Assembly (NCBI GenBank): GCA_001724265.1
Contig: MEDY01000052.1
Location: forward strand, 86,939 to 150,938
Length of the DNA: 64,000 nt
Source: Rhizaria sp. SCN 62-66
Taxonomy: Eukaryota > Rhizaria, unplaced
Direction: 5' to 3'
The notes under the pieces were generated by a model. It was not told where the DNA came from and searched no databases. It saw only the letters and a program-made list of their open reading frames with translations. The position numbers and the translations under genes were made by a program. Below, in pieces: positions 45,301 through 55,837 of this stretch (its first letter is position 1; the number at the start of each line of letters is the position of its first letter).

Positions 45301-46541
45301 GACGGCGGCCTCGAGCCGCGTGCGCGCGTCGTCGAGCACGCGCTGCGACTCATCCAGCGCGGCCTCACCAGCGGCCATCTGTTCGCTTACACTCGCGGAC
45401 GCGGTCTCGCGGGCGGCCTCGGCTGCGGTAGCCTCAGCGCGGGCCAGTGCGGCCTCGGCGCGCGCCGCGGCGGCGGCAGCCTCGGCAGCGGCGGTCGCAG
45501 CCTCAGCGGCGACTAGCTCAGTGCGTGCCGCAGCCAGTGCGGCGTCCTTCTCCTCGTTCGCGGCGGCGGCGTCGGCGGCGGCAGTCTCAGCGGCGGCGCG
45601 CGCAGTCTCCGCAGCATCGCGTGCAGCGTCGGCTTCGGCGCGCGCAGTCTCGGCCGCGTCGCGGGCGCTCTGCGCTGCGGCAGCGTCGTCCTTTGCGGCG
45701 GCGGCCACCGTCTCTGCCTCAGTCGCGCGCGCCTCCGCAGCAGCCGCACGCTCCTCAGCGGCGGCAGCGCGGTCGTCGGCGTCGCCCGCACGGGTCTCAG
45801 CGGCGAGCGCGCGCGCGGTGGCCTCCTCGGCGGCCGTCTCGGCGGCGCGCGCCTCGGCCTCGGCAGCGCGGACCTTGGCGGACACTGCAGCGGCGTCAGC
45901 GGCTGTCGTCGCGGCGGCCGCGGCCGAGGCCGTGCTGTGGGCCTCGGAGCCCGCGCGCGAGCGCGACTGCGGCGTGTTGCGGCCCGACACGGAAGACCGG
46001 CGCGAGGACTGCAGTGACGCGACGAGCTTCATATTGTCGCGCGCGACGGCGATTTGCTCGCGCACCTCGGCGTTGACGGCCTCGAGCTCGGCGCAGCGCA
46101 GCGCAGTCGCCGCGGCAAGCGCCTCGGCGCCAGTAGCACGGTCCTCAGCGTCGGCCGCGGCGCGCACGGCTGCCGCGAGATCCGTCTCGAGTCCGCTGAC
46201 CAGGTCCTGGATCTGCTCTGCGCGGTTAGAAACCTGTGATTGTCGGTGAAGGAATGAAGAGGAAAAAATAATCAGTCAAGTTTCATGTGAGAAAGTGATC
46301 ATTATGATGTGTGTCAAATAACAATAGATAGTCGGCATACTGCGGTGAATGCGTGTTTGTATTGAAGTGGTGATGAGAGGTTGGACGCGGCGAACGGGGC
46401 GGGGCGCGGCGGCAGGGGCGGCGCAGAGCAGGGAAGTACGTGCGCGGGGACGGACGGGGACAGGCACGGAGGGAAAGGCTGAGGGGGGAGACAGGCGGGA
46501 TGACTCTCAGCAGGCAAAGAGGTCCTGATATTCAGAACCAT
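39391..46541 (-). CDS. Giant Ala/Glu heptad-repeat coiled-coil protein, function unknown
   Basis: The main exon is 46233-39391 (about 2,280 codons). A tentative first exon, 46541-46341, joins in frame across a 107-nt intron (GTATGC to ATCACAG) and adds a Pro-rich N-terminus. After a short head with SRRSSVSGRNTPQSRSR come roughly 1,600 residues of near-perfect heptads, such as KVAEAEA, KTAEADA, KAAEAET and KVTEAET, with Ala at core positions and alternating Glu/Lys outside. This pattern predicts a very long coiled coil or charged single helix. The C-terminal roughly 450 residues are not repetitive (FAPMVNPNAKYANLQRILRE, then VKLFVSDAVMTAPLFPHLTQ, then RIDAMLRDFTPFSLANDN). I recognise no family; a cytoskeletal or structural scaffold is an inference. 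It is adjacent to a second heptad-repeat gene on the same strand. Stop TAA. Confidence 0.7.
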
Positions 46542-46885
46542 TCCTTTCGCATGCTGAGAGTCAAATGATCACACATGTGTGTTCTCCCCCGTCGCGCCCC
46601 CGCTGGCCCTCTCTTCTCCGGCACGCCACCGTGCAGTTGCCCCGCGACAAGACTGTCCCGCTCCACACACACGCCTCCACCGCCGCAACCCCGTCCACGC
46701 GACGCGCTCCACCTCAGCAGCAACAACGACAAACAGACAAACATTCGCATCAGTTCTCAACACGCATAACATGTGTTGATAGAAATCACAGAAACAAACA
46801 ATATTGAGCATAACGGTAGTATTTAAAAATATGTAAACAGACAGCCACGTCGTGCGGCGAGATGTGGGCACGCTGCTGAACGAAC
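46542..46885. other. Spacer between the two coiled-coil genes
   Basis: 344 bp containing the 3' end of the upstream gene and the presumed promoter of the downstream one. An inverted repeat, GACTCTCAGCA and TGCTGAGAGTC, spans about 46502-46562. Short open frames here on both strands resemble nothing I know. Confidence 0.45.
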
Positions 46886-49800
46886 TCAGTGCGACGAGTT
46901 AACAGCAGCCTCGCGGGCGCTGACGCTCATCTCACGTCTCTCGAGTTCGCTCGACAACATGTCCAGCTCGCACGACGCGTGTTTCAGGCCCTCGGCCAGT
47001 GAACGTACATCCTCAGCAGACTCTTGCCAACGCTACACAAAGGAAAAACAATGTGGGAGAAGTATGAGCAAATAGAGTGATGTGCATTTAGCGAATAAAG
47101 AAAAAACACCACAGAAGTCAGTCAAACAATGTTGCAAAAGCTTCGTACCTTCTTTTCCATACGGAGCTCCTTGTAGGCCCCGGCAAGCTCGAGCAGTTGC
47201 GCCTTGAAGCGCTCCAGGAGCTCGGTCTGCTCTGCAGCCTCGACTGCGGCGGCCTCGGAGCGCTTACGCGTGGCGTCGAGCTCCTCCTCCAGGTGGGCCA
47301 CGCGCAGGGCCTCCTCGCTGTTGACGCCCGCGGCGGCAGCGGCGTCGGCGGCCTTGGCTTCGGCCGCGCTTACCTTGCTCTCGGCGTCGGCCGCCTTCTT
47401 CTCGGCCTCGGCGGCCTTGGCCTCGGCGTCGGCGACCTTTTTCTCGGCCTCGGCGAGCTTGCTCTCAACGTCGGCCAGCTTGGACTCGGTATCGGCCAGC
47501 TTGGTCTCGGCGTCGGCGAGCTTCGTCTCGGTCTCAGCGGTCGCGACGTCGGCGTCCTCGAGCGCCTGCTTGCGCTTCTCCAGCGCAGTCCGCAGCGCGC
47601 CAGACTCGGCCTTGGCGTCAGCCACGCTCTTGATGGCGTCCTCCAGGTCGCCACGCATGTCGGCGCGCTCGTCGCGCGCGTCGTTAAGCTCGGCGCACAG
47701 GTCGCGTCCGGCCTTCTTGAGTCCGGCCAGCGCGCTGTCAACCGCGGCGCGCACGGTCGCGTCGTCGGCGTCGGGCCTTGTGGCCTCGGCCTCGGGCTCA
47801 GCAGTCTTGTCAGCCGTGTCGGTGGGCTGCGAGAGCTGCGAGTTGACCACGCGCTCCAGGTTGTGCACGCGGTCCCACACGTCGCAGAGGTACTCGCAGA
47901 GTGCGCGCCGGGCCGTCTCCGCCTCAGCCGCCGCGGCGGCAGCCTTCTCGGCAGCCTCGGCCGCGCCCGCGGTCATGGTCTCGCCCTCTGGGTCGGCAGA
48001 TGCCGGGGCCGCGTTGTCGGCTTGCGCGTTAGCGAGCGCCTCGCGCACCTCGGCGAGCGTGGCCTCGACGGCCGAGAGTTCCTCACCGCGGCGTTCCGCG
48101 GCTTCCTCGCTCGCCTTGACGGCGGCGCGCGCCTCGTCAAGCTCCTCGCGCAGCTCGTCAATCTCGCTGCGCGCGGCTGTTAGCGCGGCCTCGGCGCCGG
48201 CCAGCTCCTCGCCGCGGCGGTCAGCAGCCTCTTCGTTGGTCTTGACCGCGACGCGGGCTTCGGCCAGCTCCTCCTGGAGCGCGGCGTTCTCTTCACGCAG
48301 AGACTCGGTCTCGGCAGTTGCAGCGGACAACGCGGCCCGGACTTCGTCAACGGCGGCGCGCGCCGCGTTAAGCTCCGCAGCAGCCTTAGTGGCAGTGTCG
48401 CCGCTCACGGAAGCATCGGGGTCGGTATCCTTGAGCTTGGAAACAAGCTCAGCATGGCGGGCCTCAGCATCGTTGGCGCGTGCGGTCTCCGCAGCGAGAA
48501 GAGCCTCAATGCTCTCGAGTTTGATTTGCGCGGCATCAGCATTCGCATTGGCCTCGACAACCTTTTGCTCAGCATCGGCAACCTTAGTCTCGGCCTCAGC
48601 AGCCTTGGCCTCAGCGTCAGCGACCTTGGCCTCGGCGGCCTCAGCACGCGACTCAGCGGCTGCAATGCGCTCAGCAACCTCATCGTTGGAGCCTGCAGAT
48701 GCCTCGGCAGCGGCCTGAGCAGCCTTGGCGGCCTCAGCCTCGGCCTTAGCAGCGGCAATTTCAGCCTTAGCGGCCTCAGCTAAAGCCTTGGCGGCAGTCG
48801 CCTCCTCCTTGGCAGTCTCGGCCTCGGTCTTGGCGACCGCAGCGTCGCTCTCAGCCTTGGCAGCGCGGTCGTCAGCCTCCTTGCGGGCCTTCTCGGCTTC
48901 GGCGCGCGCGTTCTCGGCCTCCTCAGTCGCGCGCGTGGCCGTCTCGAGCGCGACCGTGTCGGCGCCCGCGAGCGCCTTAGCGGCCTCGGTCTCGGCCTTG
49001 GCCGCGTCGATCATCGCCGAGGCAGACTCGACCGCGGCGTTGGCGGCCTCGGCCTCAGCCTTAGCGGCCTCAGCCTCGGCCTTGGCAGCGGCAGCAGCGG
49101 TCCGAGCGGCCTCGGCGTCGTCGCGCGCGTCCTTGCACTCGTCCTGCAGGGCCGCCACGCGGTGTGTGAGCGTCGCGAAGGCCTGGCGCGTCTTGTGCAG
49201 TGTCTCAGCGCGCTGCGTCACGAGCTCGCGCGAGAGCACTGTGAGCTCAACGGCCGAGACCGCGGCGGCGTCAGCGTCGCTCTTGGCTTCGTCGGCCACG
49301 CAGCACTGCGCGCGCGCGTGAGCTGAGCACACCGACACGCCGGCGCGGTCCCACGCCGCGGCGGGGCCGTCCGCGGCTGCCGCGGCGGTCTCGGACTCGG
49401 CGTCGTGTGTGTGCGCGGGGGTCTTGCGGAAGACCACGGTGGCGAGCACGCCCGCACGCGCCGTGGTAGCGGCGGCGAAGAGCGTGCGCGCGCGGTCGCT
49501 GCCGGCCTCCTCGCCCTCGACGTCGGCGCCGCCAGAGACTGACGACGACGACGATGACGACGACGACGACGCGGCGATGGGCACGGCGGCGCAGAGCTTG
49601 CGCTGCGCAACGCCCACGGGCGCGGTCCAGGTGCCGGCCGACGCAGAGGACGCGGCGCCCGTGGTGGCGGCGGCGGCGGGGAGCGCAACGACGCGCTGCC
49701 AACCCGAAGCGTAGAGGACCGAGGCCAGTGCGGGACCAACCAGCGTCACTGTCTGCACGCCCAGCGGGCCGGCAACGCCGGCCGCCGTCGCGGCCGCGGG

Positions 49801-50872
49801 GTCGGCAAGCGCGGCCGTAGCGAGCACGGTGCCGAGCGCGGGGGGCGCTGCGCCGGGCGCGGGAAGCGCGACGAACGAGAGCGTGCCCGCCGCGGTCGCC
49901 ACCAGCAGCGCGCCGGACGCGGTCGGGACGACGGCGCGCACGGGCGAGCGGTCGGCGCCGGCAGGGAGGTGCGACTCGGACAGAGGGTGCGCGGTCGCAA
50001 CCGTGGGCGCCGCGGCGGAGAGCAAGAAGAGCGAGTTAAGCGCCAAGGGCGCAGCGCCAGCGAACACAGCACCGTGGCCCGAGCCCGCGCTAGCGCTCGC
50101 GGTGACGGCTGTGAGTGCGGAGCAGGCGGGCAGCGGGACCGAGGGCGCGCGACGGTCCATCTTGCGGCCGCCGCCGACGGCGGGCAGCTGCAGCGTGACG
50201 GCGGCGCGTGCGGAGGCCGCGAAGTCCGCGTGGAAACCGTCGCCACTGCGGGTCAGCGCCCAAACCGTGGGGAGCCCGGCGTCGGCGTCCGCGGCGGTGC
50301 TGTGGTCACTGGGCACGGCCGCAAAGGCAACGATGGCGTCGGCGCCGTTGATCTGCGCGGTAGCGGCGGCCGGGAGCGAGCCCTGGACCGCGCAGGAGAC
50401 GGCGTCGATCACGGCGACAGCGCCGGAGGCGTAGCCCAGCAGCACGGACTTGTCACAGGTCGCGATCGCCGTAACAGCGTTGGCGGAGCAAACAGAGCCC
50501 GCGGAGGCGTCACCCTCGGCAACGACGCGGATGAGTTCGCTGGAAGTGGCGTCGTATACGTGCAGAGCGCCGTTCTGATAGGCAACCCACTGGTGCAGTT
50601 TGTGGGGGCCGATATTAGAATCTAGATACGATCAAGGAAGATACAGAGAGCAGAATGCTTGAGATAGTGTAAAGGAATGTAACAGGGTTAAATCAAAAGG
50701 ACTGATATGCATCTAGAACGATGCATATGTCTCATATGAGGCCAGTAGGTGGGTGTGGAGGGTGGGAAGCGTAAGATAACGAACCTTTCGAGATTGGAAC
50801 AGGGACGACGGCCATTGTGGACACTGCCAGGCCGGTCGGCCGGGACTGTACCACAACAGGGTAATGACCCAT
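46886..50872 (-). CDS. Beta-propeller-like plus heptad coiled-coil protein, function unknown
   Basis: Join 50872-50785, 50621-47149 and 47032-46886, giving 1,235 residues. The ATG at 50872-50870 directly follows a 3' splice site (CTTTTAG), with a likely 5'-UTR exon upstream ending before GTAAGC at 50928. Exon 1 reads MGHYPVVVQSRPTGLAVST and joins to DSNIGPHKLHQWVAYQNGAL. The first roughly 400 residues show repeated short blade-like units (GALHVYDATSSELI, SVLLGYASGAVAVIDA, GALLVATAAGTLSFVALP), suggesting a WD40-like propeller. The rest is Ala/Glu/Lys heptads like those of the neighbouring giant protein. The last exon ends DMLSSELERREMSVSAREAA, then TGA. The 3' exon boundary EKK/RWQESAED is supported by GTACGA and TGTAG. 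No known family is recognised. Confidence 0.7.
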
Positions 50873-51731
50873 GCTAAAAGAAGAGCAAACATACATAAAC
50901 AGTGAGTATCAGACAAAAGTTAGCTTACGGGCGCGTGTAAATTCAAACTGAGTAAACTGCCGTTGGAGATTGGACTGCACTGTGATCAGCCCCGCTCGTG
51001 AGCGGGACAAACCACCATGAAGACGCTGTCAAAGCAATATGAAGTAATATTTAGGCCAACAAATGTAATATTTTGAAATGAGCTGCCGCAACGATAGTCT
51101 CGTTTTGCATTGTCCCGTTTAGAGCTTCGCGTGGCTGGTCCCGACGGCGCCGGCTAGACTTTTCGGTCAGGCTGTAGGTCGATTTTTCGGTCCCTAAGCC
51201 GAGTGACAACAACAGCAGGGGTGTCTTCGAGACGTGAGGGCGATAAGACGAAACAATGACAATTCCTGGGAAGTCACTGTCAGATTTTAGCTAAAACGCA
51301 TATGCGTATTTTCTAGGATGCTTTCTTTGCATCCCATTTATTTTTTCGTCTGGCGTGAGCGACTGCACTTCACGAGCGAAGGTGGCTGCGCCGTTCGAAT
51401 GGCTCCGTCCTCCCGCTCAGGAGGGGCTACGTAGAGGCGCCTCTATCGTGTTTGCAGACTTATAAGCAACCCTTCCATGAAGCATGTGTTTGAAAACGCA
51501 GGATTGTTGACGACCGAACCGCCTCGGCTTCTTCTTCTGGCTCTACAACCGCTATGTATCCCTTTTGCCTCCTCATCAGAATCTGTGATTAAGATATCTC
51601 TTCACTCCTGCTTGCCGCCTCCGCCCCCATCACAACCCTATCGTCCCGCATCACTTCACGTACAACCACTCACCCGTATGACTGCCTATGTTCACTTTTT
51701 TCGTGCCCACCACCCAGACGCTCCGTCCACG
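50873..51731. promoter_or_regulatory. Divergent region upstream of the propeller/coiled-coil gene and the kinase gene
   Basis: It contains a probable 5'-UTR exon and intron of the minus-strand gene (intron 50928-50874). There are two TTTTCGGTC direct repeats (about 51158-51200) and a 14-bp palindrome at 51432-51445. A TTATAAG motif at about 51461 could serve as a TATA element of the kinase gene. Confidence 0.45.
51432..51445. promoter_or_regulatory. 14-bp perfect palindrome TAGAGGCGCCTCTA
   Basis: A self-complementary site about 290 bp upstream of the kinase start codon and close to a TATA-like motif. It is a possible binding site for a dimeric regulator; nothing else supports this. Confidence 0.4.
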
Positions 51732-54689
51732 ATGGCTGACGTCGCCAAGAACTCCCCCGAGCAGCCGCAGCAGCAGACGGTGCACGTCGTCGGCACCTAC
51801 ATCGTCGGCCCCACCATCGGCAAGGGCTTCTTCGCCAAGGTGAAGCGAGTTGAGGACCAGTACCGCAACATCTGGGCCATGAAGTGCTTCGACAAGGAGC
51901 GCATCAGCAAGTCCGCCCACTCGCTCAAGCAGGTCGAGAAGGAGATCAACGCGCTGCGTCTGTGCAACCACCCGAACGTGGTGCACTTCCACGAAGTGCT
52001 CGAGGTCGAGAACACCGTCTATCTCATCATGGAATTTGTGCCTCACGGCGAGCTGTTCGATTACATCAAGTCGCGCGGTCGCCTGCCCGAGCCCGAGGCG
52101 GTGTACCTGGCCAAGCAGGTCGTGTCTGCGCTCGACTACTGCCACCGCTGCGGCATCGTGCACCGCGACATCAAGCCCGAGAACGTGCTCATCGACTCGC
52201 AGAACAACATCAAGATCGTCGACTTCGGTCTCGCGACGTTCTACCTGAGCTCCGACTACACCGGCGCCGAGAGCGCGCCGCTGCCGTCGCCCGAGGAGAT
52301 GGACAGCAAGCCGGCCATGGAGAACTTCAAGCAGCTGCAGACGCAGTGCGGCTCCCCGCACTACGCCGCGCCCGAGGTCCTGCTCGGGCTGGGCTACCAC
52401 GGCCCCTCTGCCGACATCTGGTCGCTGGGCGTCATGCTCTACGCCATGGTCACCGGCTCGCTGCCCTTCACGGCGCGCACGATCCCGCAGCTCGTGCAGA
52501 AGATCGTCTCGGGCGTGTACCGCTTTGCGCCCTTCATGTCGCGCAACGCCAAGCACCTCATTGGCTCCATGCTGCGCGTGAACCCGCGCGACCGCATTAC
52601 GATGGCCGAGATCATCGCGCACCCGTGGTTCTCCGAGACCGAGGCGTGGGTGCCGCCCGCCGTCGCCGCCGAGGCCGAGGCCGCCGCCGCCGCCGCGGGC
52701 GCTGCGGGCGCCGTGCCCGGCGAGTCGGCCGCCGTGCGCCTGCTGGGCACAATGGCGTCCAAGCTCGCCGCCGCCAAGCGTTCCGAGGCGTCTGCCGTGG
52801 TGTGCTCGGCGTGCAACAAGGCGCTCTCGGTGCGCCGCGACGCCAAGGGCATGTACGTGCTCTCGGCGGGGCCCGAGGCGGCGGCGCGCGACGCCGGCGC
52901 GGACCTTTGCCAGTGCGCGAACCCGCTCTGGTCGCAGGGCTCTGTCTCGCACAGCGGCAGCGGCAGCGGCAGCGGCAGCAGCGACGGCAGCAAGCGCAAC
53001 GTGCTGGAGCTGCCTTCGGTCACCGGCGGCGCCATGACCATGGCCAAGCAGTTCGAGTCCTCGCCCTCGGCGCAGATGTCGTTTGACGCAGCCATGTTCC
53101 GCCCGCCGCCGCCCGTGGACATGACGCGCACGGCGCCGTCGCAGCGCGAGTACGAGATGCTGCGCGCGTGCGAGGACGGCCAGCTCGACGCCGTGCGCGC
53201 GTTGCTCTACGACGCGCCCCCATGCCCCGTGCTCAGCAAGGCCGCCAGCAGCTAGGCCGCGAGCCGGCGCTCCATGAACGCGCCCGCGGGCGCGGCCTCG
53301 CCCACCGCCGCGGCCGCCTCACCCGTCGCTGCCACGGCCACTGCGGCGTCGAGTCCTGCTCTGGCGACGCCCAGCGAGGCGTCTGAGAAGAAAAAGAACA
53401 AGCTCAAGAGCCTGTTCCACTCGATGGCGCACGCCGTGCGCGGTGACACCGACGTGTCATCGGCCGTGGTCGCGCCCTCCTCGGTGGCCTCCGACGCCGA
53501 CTCCTCCTCGGGCTCGCTCGCCTCCACCGGCGACGAAGACAGCGACGAGTTTGTCGAGGCGCTCATGGACTGGCGCCTGCGCGGCACCTGCGCGTGTCCC
53601 GACCAGAGCCACCGCCTTGACCTGCGCGCGCGCGGCGCCGACAACTGGACCGCGCTGCACTTCGCCGCGCGCTCGGGCTCGGCGGCCATCGCGGAGGAGC
53701 TGATCCTGTCGTGCCTGCCGCTGGACATCAACGCCGTGACCAAGTCGATGTGGACGCCGTTGATGCTGGCCGCCGACAAGGGTCACACGGCTGTGGTGGA
53801 GCTGCTGCTTAAGTACCGCGCCGACATCCACGCCGCGACGGCCGACGGCAAGACGGCCATCTTCCTCGCCCGCGAGCGCAACTTCTCGAGCATCTCGCAA
53901 CGCCTGACCGAGGCGTCGTCGACGCGCCACCTTGCCGCGCTCAAGCACAACCCCTTCGTGTCGGCCGACGCGTCGCACGCGCTGACGACGTCTGAGGAGC
54001 ACGGCGGCCACAGCGGCGGCAGCGGCGGCGCCGAAGACGAGGACGCCGCCAGCCCGGCCATCCTGTCGATTGTGCACGCCGTGCAGTCGATCAAGGCAGC
54101 CACCGAGGCCGCGATCGGATCCTCCGCCGCCGGCTCCAGCAGCGCGGGTGGCGCGCAGGACGCCGACGCCGTGCGCCGCGCGTGGTTCTCTGCCTCGCCG
54201 CTGCAGGCGGACCTTTTCGGCGCCTGCGAGACGGGCGACATCGCGCGCGTCAAGAAGCTCTTCGAGCTCTCGGTGCAGGCCGTCAACAACCTTCACGCGA
54301 CGTCGCCCGCGGGCACGCCCATCCCTGCCGCTGAGGTGGACTTTTTTGCGCGCGGCATCGACAACTGGTCGGTGATGCACTACGCGGCGCGCAAGAACCA
54401 CCACAAGGTGCTAGTGCAGATCGTCGAATCGCTCGTGGGCGCCAACGTGCCTGCCAAGAGCATCATCGACGAGATCAACGCCGTCACCAAGTCGGGCTGG
54501 ACCGCGCTCATGATGGCCGTGGACCGCGGTCACGTCGAGTCGGTGCGCCTACTGCTGCGCTGCGGCGCCGACGCCTCGATCCGCGCCACCAACGGCGAGA
54601 CCGCGCTCTCGCTCCTCTCCGCCTACCGCAACCAGTCCCAGTTCCCGTACGCGCTTCTCAAGGACCTCCTCGAGGGCAAGCGCGTCTGA
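51732..54689 (+). CDS. SNF1/CAMK-like protein kinase fused to ankyrin repeats, one in-frame TAG
   Basis: 985 residues if TAG at residue 508 is sense. The kinase domain (about residues 18-308) is complete: Gly loop IGKGFFAKV, Lys in AMKCF, catalytic HRDIKPEN, DFG and APE, with a CAMK-type C-lobe (DIWSLGVMLYAMVTGSLPF) ending HPWF. It resembles SNF1/AMPK/BRSK-group Ser/Thr kinases. A linker with a Cys-rich patch (CSACNKAL, then CQCANPLW) follows. The C-terminal half contains two copies of an ankyrin-like module: MLRACEDGQLDAVRALL to ADNWTALHFAAR and VTKSMWTPLMLAADKGH, then LFGACETGDIARVKKLF to IDNWSVMHYAAR and VTKSGWTALMMAVDRGH. The TAG lies inside the first copy. The ATG at 51732 (cacgATGG) is chosen over upstream ATGs because it starts just before the conserved domain. 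Stop TGA. Confidence 0.85.
53253..53255 (+). other. In-frame TAG inside the first ankyrin module of the kinase
   Basis: The context is KAASS-TAG-AASRRS. The second module of the same protein is uninterrupted and contains the equivalents of both the upstream (GACETGDIARVKKLF) and downstream (DNWSVMHYAAR) sequence, showing that the two halves belong to one polypeptide. Confidence 0.85.
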
Positions 54690-55416
54690 GTGCGCAGCTT
54701 GTTGTCTGTACGGTGACTGGTAGGCGTCATTGGTCTTCTCGTTTTGTTTGTTAACATTATCTGCTTTGCTGGTGCTGTTTGTTGTTGTTGCTGTTTCTGT
54801 TGACATTACAACAGAGCGGTTTTTATCTCTTTGTTGATGCGTGTTCTTATTGCTCTGTTCTCCCAAAATAATCTTTGTTTTTTGTCCTCTTTTCAATCTA
54901 CCGCGCGTTGTATCGACTTCGCGCTTGCCGTAATAACATGCAAAGATTCCCTGCCATCATTGCATTGATACCATCACCTTGCCTTCGTGCTGTTCACGTT
55001 TGCAACTGGTGTGTGATCTTGCCAAAGTCTCTCGCGCTTTAATTTGACCCAAAAATACACAGAAAAACCACCTTTGTATGTTTTCATTCTTAACTCCCCT
55101 TCGTAGTTAATGACAACACACACGACGAAGCAAGACGTTTTCATCACAATATGCAAGTAAAATAGTGCTAGTGTGGTTAAAATAAATGTATTTTAGATAA
55201 ATTATTTGTTTTTGAACAGATTTGTTTTGAATAAACGTTGCAGTGTTGATTACCGTGTTTTTGTGTTGCTAACATCGAACTGTCAACACATTGTTATTGC
55301 CTTAAGTTTTGTCAATATTTTTGTTCGTATGTTTCTGTGTTCTGTACTATCTTCTTTCATACTCATATTTTTGACTCAACTCCCCTACATAATCACTTTA
55401 TAGCACATCTCATGGC
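54690..55416. other. Convergent intergenic spacer, T-rich
   Basis: AT-rich sequence with many T-runs between the 3' ends of the kinase and SPT6. No gene is seen. Confidence 0.6.
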
Positions 55417-55794
55417 TTAAAAGCCGCGAGGCTGCACGCCCCACTGCGTCTGCTGCGCCGGAGGCTGCTGCTGTTGCTGCGGCTGCTGGACCTGGCCGAA
55501 CGCGGCGCCGGCACCCGGCTGCACGCCCCATGCCGCTGCGGCCGAAGTGGGCATCTGGTAGCCCATGCCCATGCCCATGCCCATCGGGTTCATGCCGCCC
55601 ATCATCATGCCGGGCATGCCGCCCATGCCCATGCCGCCCATGCCGGGCATGCCGCCCATCGCGGGCATTGCGCCCATGCCGGGCATGCCGCCCATGCCGG
55701 GCATGCCGCCCATGCCGGGCAGCGCGTCCATGCCGGGTAGCGCGGCGTCTACACCAGGCAGCGCGGTGACGCCGGGCAGCGCGCCCATGCCGGG

Positions 55795-55837
<43 letters not shown>

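Noticed and set aside
41665-46249. Several long plus-strand open frames of Ser/Leu/Ala repeats
   Set aside because: They are antisense reflections of the Ala/Glu heptad repeats; complementing GCx-GAG codons yields Ser, Leu and Ala runs without stops.
50929-50979. 51-nt coding exon upstream of the propeller/coiled-coil start
   Set aside because: Its open frame does not join in phase to the next exon, so it is better explained as 5' untranslated sequence.
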